Part shown: one piece after another, positions 1 to 11,800 of the stretch
Layout: every line of letters starts with the position of its first letter
How positions within the stretch are numbered: the first letter of the stretch is position 1
Notes under the pieces: generated by a model
What the model saw: the letters and a program-made list of their open reading frames with translations, nothing else
Told to the model about the DNA's origin: nothing
The model's database searches: none
Program-made: the position numbers and the translations under genes
NCBI GenBank assembly: GCA_963377175.1
Contig: CAUJNA010003784.1
Coordinates: forward strand, 41,001 to 105,000
Reading direction: 5' to 3'
From: Effrenium voratum
Taxonomy: Eukaryota > Sar > Dinophyceae > Suessiales > Symbiodiniaceae
DNA length: 64,000 nt

Positions 1-1540
1 AAAAAAATGTTAACATGGGAAAAGTTAGCCATGGTCAAACCTGGAGGCCCTGAATGGGACCCATCTGACTCCAAGGTGCATCGCCGGACTTGGCGCTGGC
101 ATCAATCAGCGCGGTGAGGGACCGCTCCTCACGGAAACATTTAAGTCACGACATCCGCCCGGCAAATTTGGTGTTGACCAAAATTGATTTTCATCTGGAT
201 CCAATGGGGGTTTCATGACTTTTGGTCGAATCTGGGCTGTCCGTAAAAGCTTTCAACTTGTGGGTTAAATAGAGACTACCACTCACTAACTAAAAGTCTA
301 AAAGGCTAAGGGAACGGCTGGGAACCACCAAGGAATGTTGATCCCAGATGCTCATCAACCCCAGTTGATTAATAGGGGGTTGACATGGGTGAAATGTGGT
401 TGGAATCAGAACACTGTTGGGCCGTTTCTTGCTGGGTCAACGTTACTCAAATTCATGTGACCCGCTTCCGACTGGGACTGTCGCTTATTCACCATCTACC
501 CACGGTTTGGTTGTGACCATTTTGGGAGTGGATGGAAAGGAAACACGGGAAAAAAACCATCCAGTTGGAGGGGTTTCTGCCTACTCGCTGTCTCCAAATA
601 GCCGATATGCAGGTGTCTGAAAACGGGGGACTTTTTTTCAAGGGAATTCCTTGGTGGGGAGGGTCTCGTTAAACCCCGCGAGCACGTAACTTTGATGCAG
701 TCCAACGTCAAGGGCTTTTGTGGACCAAAAGTGGTCTGATTCCAGCTACATTTCACCCAGGTTGACACCCAGGTTGACACCCCCCGAGTAATAAACTGGG
801 GTTCATTCATCCGGGGTCAACATGATAAAAATAACTTAGGCATGTTGTTCCGCAATGTTTGTGGTTTCCCACCTGAATCCGGGGGTTGCAACTCATTTGG
901 AACCACGGATTCAGAAGACGTGGATGTCGCCCTAAACAAACGCTCAAAATCTTAGCTCTAGATCTCGACTGCTTAGGATCCGACAAAGAGCCCATAGGTC
1001 CTCCCAAAAGAAACGTCAGTACAACCTACGCAACCATGGGTTTTACCCATGGCTAGAGGGAGAACTGCAGCTGCCTCACTTACCATGGCTATAACCCACT
1101 CACTCACCCTAGGCGGGTCCTTGAGGCCCTCATATTTAGGCTCCGGTCCGAGGGGCGGCCTAGCATAGGTGTGCTTTTCGTCCAAATCGATGGGCTTCCC
1201 TGGTAGATGGAAGCAAACCAATCACCTCAGATGCCCAGTGGACTTCCATTGGAAAAGAAGAATCGGCCTCCTTTTTGGTTGAGCTTAAAGGAATCGGAAC
1301 CCTTCCCCGAAAAAGGAGAAAAAAAAGGCGCCACTGGGCAACTGGGAATCTAAACTACAGCAGAGCCATCTATTTCTGACCCAAACTAACCTCGAAGGAC
1401 ACCTACAACTCCTAGGCCAAGTAGCTTCAACACTCAAGTGGAGGTGTCGATTCGGACAGCCCAGGCGCATTAGGCATCAGGCGCGCCCTGAGCATTTCCT
1501 GCGGCTTGCGGACGACCCGCAACATGGGTGCCCATTTTCT

Positions 1541-1660
1541 CGGTGGACGTTGGGTTAGGGGAGCAAAATTCTCGAATTTTAGCAGTTAAGTGGTTGGATT
1601 TCAACCACTCAACCACAAGAAGCAAAAATGGGAAACATGTTTCCCAACAACAGCCATGTT
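1541..1660 (+). repeat. Family H element
   Basis: GGTGGACGTTGGGTTAGGGG ... GTTTCCCAACAACAGCCATG. Confidence 0.68.
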
Positions 1661-2305
1661 TTTCTGGGCTGTCCCTTTCCAGGGCTTCAACTCCCCTCCA
1701 ATCCTAACCGATCGGGGGAGTAACCTGCCTGAACTCTTTGGCCGTCCCGTTTCGGATCCTGACTTGTGGGGATCAAGTGGAAACTCTACCAAACCAGGTA
1801 AAAATAAGCCCAGGCGATATTCCCCCAGCAGCATGCGGTGTTCTCTTTTTGGTGCTCGCACCCCGTAGTCCTCGCAGAACCCTGGTGGAACCCTGGAACC
1901 CCGGAACCCTGGTGGAACCCTCGGGGAACCTTACTTTAGGGCCTCCCCGGACCCCGCAGCCTAAGACCCCAAAGCTTTCAGCTGGGGGAAGAAGAACGCC
2001 CAAGGGACCGGATGGCTGGGAATCACCATTGACTTGGCTTCCCCTAAGACGACCCTCAGTTGGCTTGGAGAAACCACTCGCTGTCCTTTGAAGGGCAAGG
2101 CTCAAAATGATGCACCCCAAGTTGCACGTGGGCCGAACCTGGTTTTCCAGTTGCTTTTTCGGCCCCAGGAAAAAGTGAGAAAAGATGTCCAGTACTTATG
2201 AGTTCCTTTTCAGACCAACAAGGAAAAATGGAAAAACAAACTCATTTCAGCAAATGGAGGTGGTTTCACAGGGGTTTACTATAAGTGGCCATGGGTCTAG
2301 GGTTT

Positions 2306-2433
2306 GATTCCGATTCCATTCTTTTCAAGCATCGTTCTTTCCAAAAACCGGATCCGTTTGTTTTTGGGTTTCAAAGGAGGTTTTCTAGAAAGAAGGATCC
2401 CTGGAAAGAATGGGGAAGGTACCCCTAGAATGG
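2306..2433 (-). mobile_element. Family G element, reverse
   Basis: GATTCCGATTCCATTCTTTT ... ATGGGGAAGGTACCCCTAGA. Confidence 0.68.
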
Positions 2434-2787
2434 GAAAGGCCACCGTTTTGAATGGTAAATCCAGTTAAACTGGGTGGCTCGTCTTTTTGTAGGCGACCGC
2501 CCAAAATGGCTCCCATGCTCCTGCTGGTTTCCCTTATAAAAAAGGGAACCCTCAAAACAAACAAACCCGTACAATGGCGGCAGTTTCTTGATGCATTTGG
2601 GGAGTGGAAAAACAAGAGCATGCCTCTTGAGCCGCAACGCAATCTGTGCGAAAGGAAGGCCGTGGTGAACAAGTTCAACTTTCTGCCTCCATTTGCTGAA
2701 AAGTCCCCTGGGAAAAAATGAGAACATATTGCCTGTTGTGAAACTTATTCCCTTTCAACCAACCGGGGGCAATAACACATATGAATT

Positions 2788-3027
2788 TCAGAAAATCGAA
2801 GTCTGGTACTGCTTGGCGGGCAAAATCCTTTTGTAACTTATCTCAGGCGCTCCGAGTTTCCGTGGCGGCAAAAAGGAACTCAAGCTTCCTGTGTCACCAG
2901 TGGAAAAGCACACACATCCTAAAAAGTTCCCTGCAGAAGCACAGGGTCGAAAACTCCCGCCGTAAGCAGACCGAGGCTCCACCAATTCGTTCCTCCCGTC
3001 CGGTGCCATCCCGGCCGCTTCATTCAA
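2788..3027 (-). CDS. PPR gene exon, 3' border unknown
   Basis: Begins after GATTTCTTTAG|TTG with LNEAAGMAPD, which completes exactly 35 residues of the previous repeat. Beyond GMAPD the frame stays open to a stop at 2,788 (GRNELVEPRSAYGG...), but the bias fades and PPR register is lost. Either a GA donor lies near 3,001 or this is the terminal exon. Confidence 0.5.
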   Translation of the reverse strand: MNEAAGMAPDGRNELVEPRSAYGGSFRPCASAGNFLGCVCFSTGDTGSLSSFLPPRKLGAPEISYKRILPAKQYQTSIF

Positions 3028-6000
3028 CTAAAGAAATCGGGAACAAAAGCCTTCTTGTATTGTGTCATCTTAACTTATTGTTTACTTATAGTTCTCATAT
3101 TTGGTCTAGATTCATAATTGCCAGCTGTGGAATTTGAACCCACGCAGCTCGCGCTAGTGGAACTTGAGTCCACCCCCTTGCCCCTTCACTTTACTTACAG
3201 AACTCCAATCAGTAGCTCCTGAACCGCTCCCTCGTTGAAAGCAAATTGTGTGGATACCCCGGTCTCCAGTCTCCCTTCCAACACCAGCTAGAAACAACAG
3301 CACTCTTCTTTTAGTTCTGGGGGTTTGATGTCCCAGTCTTTCAGCCATCCCTGTTTTCAAAAACCCATCGCCGTTTTCCCTGGGTTCCTGGGAGATTTTC
3401 TAGAAAAAATCCAGGAAAGAATGGAACAATGGAAGCTACCTCTAGAATACTTGCTCTTTTTTCTGGAAATTCGTTTAAATGGAAGGTACCCCCTTTTCTT
3501 CAGGTTTATTCCCGCCAAAACGACCCGAAAAGGAAGCACCCGCCCGGCGGAAATCGGCAGCCCCCCTCCGCCCCCCGCTACCTGGAGCCATCTTCGGCAG
3601 CTGCCCGGCTGCGCGGCTTTGGCGCAGGCGTCCATCAGCGACGTGAAGCACCTGAGGAGTTTTCCCGATGACTCGAGGGCAAGGGAACCGATGACTTGCG
3701 GGAAGCAACAGGTTCGCTGTTTTTGGGCGTGTCCCTTTGTTGGGTAAAGGGACACCACCGTGTTATTTTCTGCTTTTTCTCTCTTTCTTTCTTTTTTTTT
3801 TTTGGGGGGGGGGGAGGGTCGTCGAATTGTTCGAGGGGGGGCACCGCATTTCTTTAAGGGACACCGAACGGGGTGCTTGTTTTTGGGAACCCATTACTTT
3901 GAGGGAATCATGCGGGTTGTTTAGTTTTTTGGTGTGTCCCTTTGTGGGGTTGCTTTAAAGGGAGATAGAAGGGAAACCAAAGGGAAACCGCCGATTTTTT
4001 GGGGAGGCAGGGTGGGGGGGTTGAAGGTAAACCCATTTCGTGTCAATAAGGAGGAAGTCGAGAAAACCGCTCATGTGTGTGTGTCTTCTTGCACCTTCAA
4101 TAATCTGCCTCGCTTGTTTGATTTGAAAGGGAAACCAAAAGGCCAAAGCCGTTATAAGGGTTCCCTAGCGGTAGAGGTAGGTATCTTACCCCTTTTTGGA
4201 GGTGCCCTGGGGCCGAGTAAAAAGCAAGTCCGAGGAAGCGAAATCAATTGGAACACAGATCACCCCGACGGGTTCCAGTTGGGGTTGCTGCTGGGGATAC
4301 CACCCGACCAGTTCGCTTGCTTTTTTGTTGTGTGTGTTTTGTTTTTTTGTTTTTTGGGGGGGAGGTGGTTGCAAGAAGTTCAATGTCTTTAAGTGGCTGC
4401 CAACAAACCTTGAACCCCGCCGTTTGTCTGCTCCAACCCCCACCTGCCGTATCTTTTGGCCACTCTGGCCACCCAGAAAGCTCGCGTAAAAACCACCAGC
4501 CCTGCATACATTGGTCAACAAATGTTGGTGGCTACTTCGGGTAAAACAACAAAGAAACACCAAAAATCATGGTTGTCTGAATTCCCGCTTGTCAATCAGG
4601 GATTCATGACGATTCCCTTCCAAACAAAGAGTCGGATTTCTTTAAGGTCTGAGGGAGACCCCAAGTAGGTGTTTACCTGCGCCCTCAAAAGGATATATAA
4701 CGTTGTTTACAGCTATCCTTATTTTTAACTCGGCAAACCCAAATCAAAGACCACTTGCCCTTTCAACCACCTCCCCCCCCAAAAAAACAAAAAAAAACAC
4801 ACACACACAAACAAAAACACAAGAAAGAACAAGCCGGTCAGTCAGTGGAGTATTCCCAAGAGCAACCCCCAGAACCCCCGTCCGCAACCCTACTCCGTAG
4901 CCGTTTTCTCGGCCACTGCGGCCTACCTACTGTGCATGGACGAAATCCTGCACCAACTAAGAGGCAGCAAAGGGATGATTCCCCTATAAATACCAACAAA
5001 CCATGGTTCCCATGGTTTTCAAGTGGTGCAGGATTTTATCCATCCACAGTAGCACCCGTCCGCAACCCTCCGTAGCCGTTTTCTCAGCCACTGCGGCTTC
5101 TTCTAATTCTCGGCCCTTCGGATCTGATTGGATGCTGTTGATCGATCCCATTCGATTCAAGCGAGACATTTGGAGTTGGCCGTGGGTGTCAAAGCCGTTT
5201 TGGGATCCCATGTTGGGGTCGGTGCACCACCCATGTTGGTCTATTTTAGTGGTTGGATTGGGATCCCATTTTGGTGGGTAGGTGAATTCACCACCCATTT
5301 TGGGCTTCCTATTTTAAAACCAGTGGTACCATCTTATTTTGGGATAGGTGCACCACCCATTTTAGAACCTGTTTTAGTGGGGATTGGGATGTTCACCGGG
5401 GGCATGATTTGGGTTTTGACCCATGGCCAACTTCTTGTGGGTCTGTTGGAGAATCTGAGCTGCGTCAACCCGTAAAAAAAAGAAAGAACAAAAAAAGAAA
5501 AAAGTCGAAAGATCTCAAGCCAATGGCAATCAACAGAAGGGGTACCAACTCCAACACACCCAAGCACACCATTGGGCCAAACAGATCTGACAGCCAAAAG
5601 TGACCAAAAAAGTAAAGGCTTGGAAAGTTAGCTACAGCCTAGCTTGCTTTCAAAGGGACCCTCTGCTGGGTTCCATGTTACACAGTGGACAGGAGAAAGT
5701 CTGGCAATGGCGAGCTTCCCAGATTGTTCCAACCTTCGCCCGGGCTTATCACGAAAAAACCCGGGCCATTTGGGTTCTTGTCTTCAATCAAGCAGCCCGT
5801 GTCCAATTGCTGAAATGGAGCCCTTCTCCACTTCAGCCAAGACCCCTTCCCCCCAAACAAATCTTACTGATGCCCTTTTTGGGGGGTTGGCCCTTAAAGA
5901 GAAGCCACACATGTTTATTTATGATTAATTTGTTTGGGGGGGTCTCAAAAACTTGCCTCACTGTGTTACCATGATGTGTATACTTCAAACTAGTTGTGTC

Positions 6001-8820
6001 TTAAAAAACAAAAACACTATGTTTATATATATCTATATATGTATATGTAATAAAGATAGGGGGTGTCCTTCAAACAAACCTCGTGCTTCTTTTCCCACGG
6101 CGGGTCTCTGGGTCTCCGGGCTGGAGGTCCGGGCGCAAGAGCTGCTCCTGCGCCTCCGCGAGGAAATGCGCGGCCTGCTGCGGGAGGCCCAGCTTGGCGC
6201 AGGCGTCCAGCAGCATGGCGTACCTCGAGGCGGCACATGGCCATGGGTCCAAAATCCCGAATCGCCCCCGGTGGTTACATCCAATTCAATCCAACCACTA
6301 AAACAGGAAGCGCCTAAAATGGGCGGTGAATTCGCCTACCCGGAAATGGGATCCCAAAACGGTTTTGACAACCACAGCCACATGGCGCCGTGCCCTCCCA
6401 GCTGGACGGCTGTCCCTTTTCAGATCTGATCCCGGCTAAACGTTCTAAACAAATGGGTTACCTCGTCCGTGGCCGGGGGGGGTGCGCGGCAAGCGGCAGG
6501 CGGGAAGTGGACCACAAAACTTCCCCAGGAAAAGGGGCTAGATAGTGGGGGGAAGGGTAGCTGTCCAAGACCCTCCGATCGTTTTCCACGATTGGAGGGT
6601 AGCTGCCATCTGTAAGGGGATTGAATCGGTTGCTCAGCAAAATAGATCGCAGTAGGTCTTCAGAATCTGATTGGTCCTCTTCGGGTCAATATGGGTCTGT
6701 CAATTTCTTTGAGGCGACAGGCTTTTCCTTTTTGGGATGGGTTCAAAAAGGAAAACCAAAAGGAAAGTTACCAAGCATGAAGGTCCAATTCCTATTTTGA
6801 GACATGCTGATTGGAAGGTGCAAGCACGCCTTCCTACCCCACCCGAATCACATGTTTCTCTCGCGGGACGTGTCTTAAACCAAGCAAACCAAACCCTTCG
6901 AAGTCGCGACTCAGTTGACCAGCCATGCGTGTGTTGCTCCCTTCCCTCCGTCCCCTCTGTCCCTACTCGGATGTTCGACCTAGTGAGTGGGTTATAACCA
7001 TGGTTGCAACTCAGCTATTCGCAGTTCTCCATCTTACACCCACGGTCTATGGTTATGACCCATTTGCAAAGTAGGTGACCTGGTGGAGGAATGGTTGCAA
7101 AAATCAGCTAACACCAGTTCTCCATTTTCTACCCATGGTCCATGGTTGTCTTGGTGGTGCTGAGTAAGGAATGAGGGAATGAACCCAGGCTTTGGTCCCC
7201 GTAAAGAACACCATTAGTTGGATGGCTTGTTTCGGGTTCTCATTCCCTGCATCTCTCGCACCAGCAAGTTATGGCCCATCTACTAAGTAGGTGGAACATG
7301 GTGGGTTGTCAAACATATGGACCCTTTTTTGGACGGCGGGCCCCACATAAACCATGGCCTTCTTGAAGCATACTCATTTTGAAAACCCCAGGTCCGAGCC
7401 AACCATGGTTGTACCTGAGCTAACCCCAGTTCTCCATGTTATACCCATAGGGCGTGGTTGTAGTGGCTATAACTCTAGTGCTACCTTCCCCATTCTTTCC
7501 AGAGATCCTTCTTTCTAGAAAACCTCCTTTGAAACCCAGGGAAACGGATCCGGTTTTTGAAAAGAACGATGGTTAAAAAGAATGGGGTATCAACCCTTAG
7601 AATAACCCAGACACACTGACTCGTTGTTTTTGGGGCCTTCTCCTTCTTTCCCTCCCCCCAATAAATCGTTGCGTCGAAGAGACACTGTAATTACGCTATC
7701 GCAAAGGCAAAGGTGGGACATCCCGGAGCCCAAGGCAAGGCACTGGATGAGCTCTGGCGAGCCCTGCTTCCGCAACTCGCCCATCCAGCGCTCTGCTGCG
7801 GCGAGGTCCCCTGCCTGGCAGAGGGAGCAGCAGAGCAGCTCTCAGCGGCACCTTTTGCCTTGCCTAGGTCCTCCAGATTGGAGAGGTTAGAATAAGTTGG
7901 TACCCGACTCTTCTTTCCTGTCGGCCATCTTAGCAGGAACCCTCCCAACCAAAAAAGGGACAAAGCGCATTACTGGGGGACATAGTTGCTGCTGACAACC
8001 CACCATGTTCAACTTACTTAACAAGGGTCCATATTTTTCACACCCCACCGTGTTCACGCTACTTGGTAGATGGGTTATAGCTTGCTGGCGCGAGAGGCAG
8101 GGAGTCAGAGATGGAATGACCCCGAACAAAACCAATCCAACTGGTTTCCTTTCAGGGACCCAGTTGGTTTATTCCCAACTGGGTCATTCCCTGAGCACCA
8201 ACAGGCATAGGTGTCCTTTTAGGGCGAAGAGATGGCCCTGGTAGATGATTAAACCACCAGGTAAACCAGGGCCATCTATTTTTCCACCAAAACAACCAAC
8301 AAGGACACCTATGCCAACAAGTTTCTTACACTGACAGGGTGAGTTGGTAGATGGCACTTCTTCCCGATGGGTAAGAAAAAAAATGACCCTAAATCGATCC
8401 CGTCATCCAAAAAAACAGCCTGATCAAATAAGGAGCAAGCCAACACTTCCCCGAAACGATCGCCTACCCCACTCCCATAGCTCGAAAAACGATCGAGGGA
8501 CCCCACTGCACAAGTACTTCCTCCCAGGACTCCGGGCTCCTCGGTTTGGTGTTGGGACCGGGGACCGAGTTCCTGGAACCCCAGTTCCCAATCACCAAAG
8601 GCAAGCCCGAAACGCAAAGACCAGGGCAAATCCGACCATTCACCTTGCCCTCCACAAAAAATCCCCAAACCAATCCAAAACTCCAGGCCCAAGAAAGGAA
8701 CGTTTATCGGGTGCGAAAAATCGCATCACCCCCAGTGCAAAGGCATGTCAGTTCTCAGCGAAGATGAGACCTATATGTCCCCTTTAACCTCGCAAGGACT
8801 CACTTCAAGTTAGTCAATCG

Positions 8821-8855
<35 letters not shown>

Positions 8856-11800
8856 GCGAACTATGGTTTTTCCTCTTAGTGCTGTTTGTTTCTTTCCTGG
8901 GCTGTTCCCTTTGCATACTCTGGGACTTGAAGACCGTTTTGGACGCCGGCCCTCCCAGCTAGAGCCATGTTCCTTGCGTGTTTCGCGATGAGCCCTTACT
9001 TACCTAAAGAAGCCAAGCCAAGGCTCCAAATCCCTAGTTGCCCACCTGGAAATGGATGAAACCAGAACGTTTGTTGGTACTTACAGGGGAATCCTCCGAA
9101 ACCAGGTCTGCTGAACGGTGGTGCAAGATGAGTTTCGCCACCATCCACAGCGTCTTCCCTTCGTTACCCATGCCACTGTCCTTTTCTGTGCACTTTCGTG
9201 ATTGGAGGGTGATTGATCTTTTTGATCTGACTTGCACGTATTGTTTGAACGGGAATGACGGGCATCGTGCGATCCCAACCAAATCTTCTGATTGTGGGGC
9301 AAGCAATGCCTATGTAGTCAGGGCTCCCTATATTTCCCCTTAAGACATCACCCCATCAAGGGATACTCACCTTTCATGGGCCAAAAAGGTGATGTTTAAA
9401 ACAACCTTTGGTATGGCAGCAAAAACACTTTGTTTTTTGCAGCCCCCTACTAACAATGAACAGAACACAAAACCAAAAAACAAAACTAAAAACATGCCAA
9501 GAATAGTGAAGCCTATGTAGTCGCGCCTTGGCGGAAGCTTCCAGGAGCTTTCCGTAGGTCTTCACGTTCGGGGCCACCGCGTTCTCGCGCATCTCCTCTT
9601 CTCTCGCTGAGCCCGGGGACCCATCCATCGAGTCGCCCGGCGATCGGCGATCGGCGATGGCTGGGTGGTGCTTTGTTTGTGACGGGATTTTGGGAAACCA
9701 ACAGCTGTTTTCCCCCCGAAATCCATTCTGTCGTTTCTTCATTTTTCCATTTTTTGTTTTGTCCTCTTCTTCTTATTTTTTTTTGGGGGGGAAGCCTATT
9801 AAAAGTAAACATATTTCCAGTAGTGACAAATTCCTTTTAAAACCAACAAGGGAACATAAACAAGTTTGATACATCATCAGAACTCTAAAAATCAGAACTC
9901 GACCCCAAGAAAGGAACCGAATTTGTGACGTCGCACCCGCGTTCGGTTCATCCTCACCAGTTCCAGGTGCCACTGTCCTCTCTCGGCCGGATCAGCCAAA
10001 AACCACTTTTTGGGGCACCAAAGGTTTCAGCCGGATCGATTCCAGTTGCCAGTATAGTAACCAGCAATTGTGATTTGACATTTCAAGGGGTGGTTGCCTT
10101 GAAGTTACCTGGCATCACAGGGAAAGGCAAAGGCATCCCCGAGAAACATGCAAAGTGCGTCCACTGGCTGAGCATCTGGTAACCTTGACATGAAACCACC
10201 GGAAAATCCGAGCAAGCCTGCTTCAGCCTGCCTCCAAATGGCATGTCTGAGGGTCCCTCAAACGAAAGGATTCGGTTCCCACGAAGCATGACCCAAAATC
10301 GGCTCCCCCCCAGAAGGTCGAGCACTTCTGACGGAGACTGGGGACATGTTTCTTTAGTTTTTAAATATATATATATATATATATAGCTACCCTAAAGGAG
10401 GTTCATAGACCTGGACATGTTTCTATTGTTTTCAAAAAACAACCCTAAAGGAGGTTCATAGACCTAAGCTTCCATACAGAGCCCGTGTTCCCTTTTCCCC
10501 AGGTTTATGGCCCGGGAAGGTCAAAAGAACCAGTCAAAAATCAACCAGGCTAGGTGTCTCGCAGTTCAGACCCAGCCTAAACCCATTTCAGTGTGTCTTC
10601 TGAGGCTGCCTTTTTGGTGTCCCACCTGTTCGAGCCATTCGATTGCAGAAGCTGGAAGACAACATCGCCTCAAACAAAACACGGCACACCGAGACTCGTG
10701 CAGGATCAGGTCTCGAAGAGGGAGCGACCTTTCGCCAATCAACCCAACACCAACAAAGGGAGCGCAAGTCGCTATGACGTCCTTTCGGCTTCCCTTTAAC
10801 AAACCCACGCAGTTGTTGCGTGAAAGGCGTAAAAAATGGAACCGCATCGAACTTGGTTGGTTGTTGAATGGTTGGGTTTTGTTGCTCGGATTGGTGTGTT
10901 GCGTGGGGAGTTGTTTTTTTGGGTGTGTGTGTGTGTGTACGTGGCTTTCTGTTCGTTAGGGGCTGCCTGGATTTCCTCAAATCAAAGGTTGATCAACTTA
11001 CTGGTGGTTTCCATTGAAACGAGAAAGCCACGCTTGGAAGTGAGTAAACTTGCTAGTTCTCAGCAGGGAATGAGGGGAACTTTGCTTGCCGGAGAGAATG
11101 TGGGAATGAACCCAGGCTTTGGTCCCCTTAACGGAAACCACCAGTTGGAGGGTCAAAATCTTCAGGGTCAGTCCATTTCTATCATGTATTTCGGCTTTCC
11201 TTTCAAATCAAAAAGCAAAACGAAGCACCGAGCTCGGTGAAAGCTTTGCTGCAGCCCCGCTTTCGCCTGGAAAAGCCGCTCGGCGCCCTGAACGTCTCCG
11301 GCATTGGCGTAGGCCTCGGCTTCGGCTTGGTCGGTCACGTTAACATGGCTCCCCTGAACCACTACCCCCCAGGTTGGAAAACGGTGAGATTCATGGCTGC
11401 TTCTTTTGTGGTATACTGGTTCTATAAATAAATATATATATATATATGCGAAATGTCCATTAAGTATACAGTGGTTGTATATAGAGTAAGTCTGTTGGGT
11501 AATTAGTTGGACCACCACCCACAGCCGCCCGTGGAACGAACTCCATTTTTTGTGTTTTTTGTGCTTGAACTCCATTTTTTCGTGCTTTTTGTGCTTGATT
11601 GTTTTTTGGTGGGGGGGTGGGGGGTGGGGGGGGCATGATTGCGTCACTTCTTCGAGTTTGCTTGACAAGAATTTCTTTATTTCCTGTTCTGTGGAGTGTG
11701 TGGTGTTCTTTGTTAGTGTGCTGAGCTGTCTTGTTTTGCCGTAGCTCCTTGTGCCCAAACCATGGTGTCAGAAGACGTTCGTCTAGCGCTTGCCTTCATC

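Larger units (their letters stand above)
1..2780. other. No gene recognised; repeats only
   Basis: No exon-like island on either strand. Holds a family B-like copy (about 245-335), family H (1541-1660), a short internal repeat of the type CCCTGGTGGAACCC (1,878-1,930) and a reverse family G copy (2306-2433). Either downstream of the PPR gene or its last introns. Confidence 0.5.
3660..6110. other. PPR intron, 2.5 kb
   Basis: Between exons at 3,651 and 6,122. T- and G-rich low complexity at 3,770-4,030, related purine/pyrimidine tracts at 4,320-4,800, the duplicated segment and family C element at 4,880-5,105, and family E at 5,190-5,430. No coding island with codon bias. Confidence 0.5.

Noticed and set aside
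4893..5090. Relict dinoflagellate spliced leader
   Set aside because: Matches only CCGTAGCC and the following TTTT; the diagnostic second half (GGCTCAAG) is absent.
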